In this document: one piece after another, positions 32,942 to 34,934 of the stretch
Layout of the letters: the number at the start of each line of letters is the position of its first letter
How positions within the stretch are numbered: the first letter of the stretch is position 1
Assembly: GCA_025458125.1 (NCBI GenBank)
Contig: JALOTA010000030.1
Location: 1 to 34,934, forward strand
Direction of reading: 5' to 3'
Source of the DNA: Hyphomicrobium sp.
Lineage (GTDB): Bacteria > Pseudomonadota > Alphaproteobacteria > Rhizobiales > Hyphomicrobiaceae
DNA length: 34,934 nucleotides
Position numbers and translations under genes: made by a program
Notes under the pieces: generated by a model
Seen by the model: only the letters and a program-made list of their open reading frames with translations
The model's database searches: none
Told to the model about the DNA's origin: nothing

Positions 32942-33505
32942 GTGGGGTGGAACGGCCGGCAGGTGACTTTGCGCTGCGCTTGTGCGGCTGCAGCACTGGC
33001 GATCTTGACCGGTTCAATCCACGCCGCTGAGCAAGCCGCCCCGGAGAGCGGCACAGGCCCGGTCAGCGGGTTGCCGCTTCCCCGCTTCGTCAGCCTCAAG
33101 TCCGATGAAGTCAATCTTCGCTCCGGCCCCGGAAAGGATTACCCGACGCAGTGGGTGTTCCGGCGCGCGGGACTGCCCGTCGAAGTCATCAAGGAGTTCG
33201 AGAGCTGGCGGCAAGTCCGCGATTCGGAGGGCGTAACGGGATGGGTGAACCAGGCGCTTCTTTCGGGCCGGCGCACGGCTCAGGTTCTGCCCTGGGAGAT
33301 GAAGCCGGGAACGGCGCCGCCCCGGCTTGAACTGAGGGCAGATGACAGCGAGAGATCGGCTGCGACCGCGCTGGTGGAGGCGGGAGTGATCGCCAACATC
33401 CAGAGCTGCGACAGCCGCTGGTGCTACGTCACGGTCGAGACGTTCAAAGGCTACGTGCCGCAAAACAAGCTTTGGGGCATCTATCCCGGCGAAATCATCA
33501 AGTAA
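32942..33505 (+). CDS. exported SH3-domain protein
   Basis: The 187-residue product has a signal sequence (about 8-29, ending HAAE). It then has a bacterial SH3 domain with SDEVNLRSGPGKDYPTQWVF and WRQVRDSEGVTGWV, and a second SH3-like unit with VEAGVIANIQSCDSRWCYV. This is the common alphaproteobacterial pattern of a periplasmic SH3 protein, perhaps bound to the cell wall. The GTG start at 32942 has GGGAGGGA 7 bases before it. A GTG at 32963 is the alternative. The large frame extends upstream to 32369, but that part is antisense to the dehydrogenase and not supported. Confidence 0.85.
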   Translation: MGWNGRQVTLRCACAAAALAILTGSIHAAEQAAPESGTGPVSGLPLPRFVSLKSDEVNLRSGPGKDYPTQWVFRRAGLPVEVIKEFESWRQVRDSEGVTGWVNQALLSGRRTAQVLPWEMKPGTAPPRLELRADDSERSAATALVEAGVIANIQSCDSRWCYVTVETFKGYVPQNKLWGIYPGEIIK

Positions 33506-33552
33506 CGGGGCCTCGGCGGCTGCGTTGTCTGCGCCGATTGCGGCGGCACCGG

Positions 33553-33984
33553 CTACTTCTTCTTCTCCGCCACGAGCCGGACGACGACGTCGATGTGGGA
33601 GATACGCATGCCCTGCGGCGGTTCCGGCAATCCGTCGACCCGGATGCTTTCACCCTGAATATCGATCAGTTCGCCGCGATCCTCGATGAAGAAATGATTG
33701 TGGTTCGAAACGTTGGTGTCGAAGAACGCCTTGGAGCCATCGATGGCCAATTCCCGCAGGAGCCCGGCATCCGTGAATTGGTGCAGCGTGTTGTAGACCG
33801 TGGCGAGCGACACCTGCTCGCCCACGGCGATGACCTCGCTGTGAAGCATTTCTGCCGAAACGTGACGGTCGCCTTTGCAAAACAGAAGTTCGGCAAGCAG
33901 CACGCGCTGCCGCGTCGGACGCAGCCCGGCGGAGCGGAGGCGTTCCACGATCGGAGTGGCGTTTTGGACGACTTCGTTATCCAC
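33553..33984 (-). CDS. irr: iron response regulator Irr (Fur family)
   Basis: Irr is the Fur-family iron and heme-responsive regulator of Hyphomicrobiales. It represses or activates heme and iron genes when iron is low. The protein (about 143 residues) has the winged-helix DNA-binding part with RSAGLRPTRQRVLLAELLF and SLATVYNTLHQFTDAGLL. A histidine motif SNHNHFF (HxH) follows in the dimerisation domain. No N-terminal heme regulatory motif (GCP type) is present, and only one cysteine is seen. It is divergent from fabA, which is the usual arrangement in this order. The start is taken as GTG 33984; a TTG 9 bases upstream is possible. Confidence 0.9.
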   Translation of the reverse strand: MDNEVVQNATPIVERLRSAGLRPTRQRVLLAELLFCKGDRHVSAEMLHSEVIAVGEQVSLATVYNTLHQFTDAGLLRELAIDGSKAFFDTNVSNHNHFFIEDRGELIDIQGESIRVDGLPEPPQGMRISHIDVVVRLVAEKKK

Positions 33985-34255
33985 AGCTATCAATCACTTC
34001 GTTCACGAACAAAGAGAAACACGCCGCACCCGCCCGAATTGCCTACATCCGGCGGCGGCCGAGCCCTAACGGACCCGAGCTCAACTATACGGGTGTCGCA
34101 TCCTCATCGCAACAGGACGCGGCATCGGGTCCGAACGGCCCAGTTCGCTTGACCTCCCGCCCATTTCCCGTTTGAACGACGGGGTATCAGCCAAAACAAC
34201 AGGGCCCTTCACCGGCATGCGCCGGAGGGTGCCGTTGACGGGGGGCGGACGAAAA

Positions 34256-34777
34256 ATGGCCGAGCGGCGGGCGAGCTACGACTTCGAGGACCTCCTGGCG
34301 TGCGGCCGGGGCGAGCTTTTCGGTCCCGGCAATGCGCAGTTGCCGCTGCCACCAATGCTCATGTTCGACAGCATCTCGCAGATCAACGACACGGGCGGCG
34401 CTCACGGAAAGGGCCTCATCGTGGCCGAACTCAAAGTCGCCGGTAACGACCGTCTGAATTGGTTCTTCGACTGCCATTTCAAGGGCGATCCGGTCATGCC
34501 CGGCTGCCTTGGTCTCGATGCGCTGTGGCAGTTGACGGGCTTCTACCTCGGCTGGCTCGGACTCACCGGACAGGGGCGTGCGGCCGGCGTCGGCGATGTC
34601 AAATTCGCCAAGGAAATCACGCAGCAGACCAAGCACGTCCAATACGTCGTCAACGTGAAGCGCGTGATCGCCCGCAAGTTGAAGCTGGCCGAGGCGGACG
34701 GCGAGGTCATCGCCGACGGCGAAGTCATCTATCAGGCCAAGGATTTGCGCGTTCTCCTGAAATCGACCGAAACCTAA
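34256..34777 (+). CDS. fabA: 3-hydroxydecanoyl-ACP dehydratase/isomerase FabA
   Basis: FabA dehydrates 3-hydroxydecanoyl-ACP and isomerises the trans-2 product to cis-3-decenoyl-ACP, the branch point for unsaturated fatty acids. The 173 residues begin [20 protein letters not shown]. They carry the FabA active site [20 protein letters not shown], with His74 and Asp88, and end [11 protein letters not shown] chose the ATG at 34256, giving the family length of about 172. An upstream frame to 34172 would add residues not seen in FabA. fabB follows 71 bases later, so they probably form an operon. Confidence 0.97.
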   Translation: MAERRASYDFEDLLACGRGELFGPGNAQLPLPPMLMFDSISQINDTGGAHGKGLIVAELKVAGNDRLNWFFDCHFKGDPVMPGCLGLDALWQLTGFYLGWLGLTGQGRAAGVGDVKFAKEITQQTKHVQYVVNVKRVIARKLKLAEADGEVIADGEVIYQAKDLRVLLKSTET

Positions 34778-34848
34778 TCGTTGCCAAACGAGGGCATCCT
34801 GCGCCACAAGCGCAATCGGGCAGTGACTGTCGAAAGGACTTTGAGCGC

Positions 34849-34934
34849 ATGCGGCGCGTGGTCGTCACCGGGATGGGCATCGTCTCCTCGATCGGGAACA
34901 ACACCCAAGAGGTCATGGCGAACCTGCGCGAAGC
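34849..34934 (+). CDS. fabB: 3-oxoacyl-ACP synthase FabB, 5' end only
   Basis: The frame begins MRRVVVTGMGIVSSIGNNTQ and runs to the window edge. This N-terminus is that of beta-ketoacyl-ACP synthases, and after fabA it is most likely FabB, which elongates the cis-3-decenoyl product. AAAGGA lies 10 bases before the ATG. Only 28 complete codons are visible, so FabB rather than FabF rests on position. Confidence 0.85.
   Translation, partial: MRRVVVTGMGIVSSIGNNTQEVMANLRE

Noticed and set aside
1-34934. CRISPR array, insertion sequence, integron or prophage
   Set aside because: No repeat-spacer pattern, transposase, integrase or phage gene was seen on either strand.

Overview
The window is GC-rich chromosomal DNA from an alphaproteobacterium, most likely of the order Hyphomicrobiales (Rhizobiales). 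Four things point there: an irr / fabA / fabB neighbourhood, a SAM-II riboswitch ahead of metZ, a full FixNOQP-FixGHIS type cbb3 oxidase locus, and a Tad/Cpa pilus operon preceded by a textbook CtrA site. I cannot name the genus. Nearly every gene belongs to a known family. There is no insertion sequence, prophage, CRISPR array or integron, and no stretch over 300 bases without a gene.

Layout. 1-58: 5' part of a tRNA-Ser(GGA) gene, minus strand. 241-4698: housekeeping and hypothetical genes: a small membrane protein, a membrane protein resembling PH-like families, methionine sulfoxide reductase msrA, murein endopeptidase mepA, an alpha/beta hydrolase and a TerB-like protein. 4872-13538: a minus-strand Tad pilus operon cpaA-cpaB-cpaC-cpaD-cpaE-cpaF-tadB-tadC. 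It has all membrane and ATPase machinery, but no flp/pilA pilin, tadD or tadE/F/G gene in the window. A CtrA-type box (TTAA-N7-TTAAC) lies 50 bases upstream of cpaA. 13607-14746: dcd. 14789-17845: a promoter, a SAM-II riboswitch and a terminator-like hairpin lead into metZ, followed by apaG and argE. 17894-20794: a YiiX-like permuted papain-fold protein converges on selO.

20846-29434 (minus strand): the cytochrome cbb3 oxidase genes ccoN-O-Q-P, then the assembly genes ccoG-H-I-S, then a DsbD_2/TauE-SafE-like membrane protein. The structural genes encode the high-affinity terminal oxidase. CcoG, CcoH, CcoI and CcoS handle copper delivery and assembly. The catalytic subunit gene ccoN is broken as written: about 11 codons plus one base are missing after residue 424 and the frame shifts. 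An FNR/FixK-type box (TTGAC-N4-ATCAA) lies between ccoN and the divergent hemerythrin-hemN pair, so respiration and heme synthesis at low oxygen are probably co-regulated.

29623-34934: a hemerythrin-like protein, hemN, a strong bidirectional terminator, a 2-hydroxyacid dehydrogenase, an exported SH3-domain protein, the iron regulator irr, and divergent from it fabA and the start of fabB (unsaturated fatty acid synthesis).

I found no wholly new system. The points most worth a second look are the interrupted ccoN, an apparent in-frame loss in the ATPase domain of CpaE, the CtrA box at cpaA, the metZ riboswitch with its 110-base leader, the shared anaerobox, and the two-domain YiiX-like protein of unknown role.
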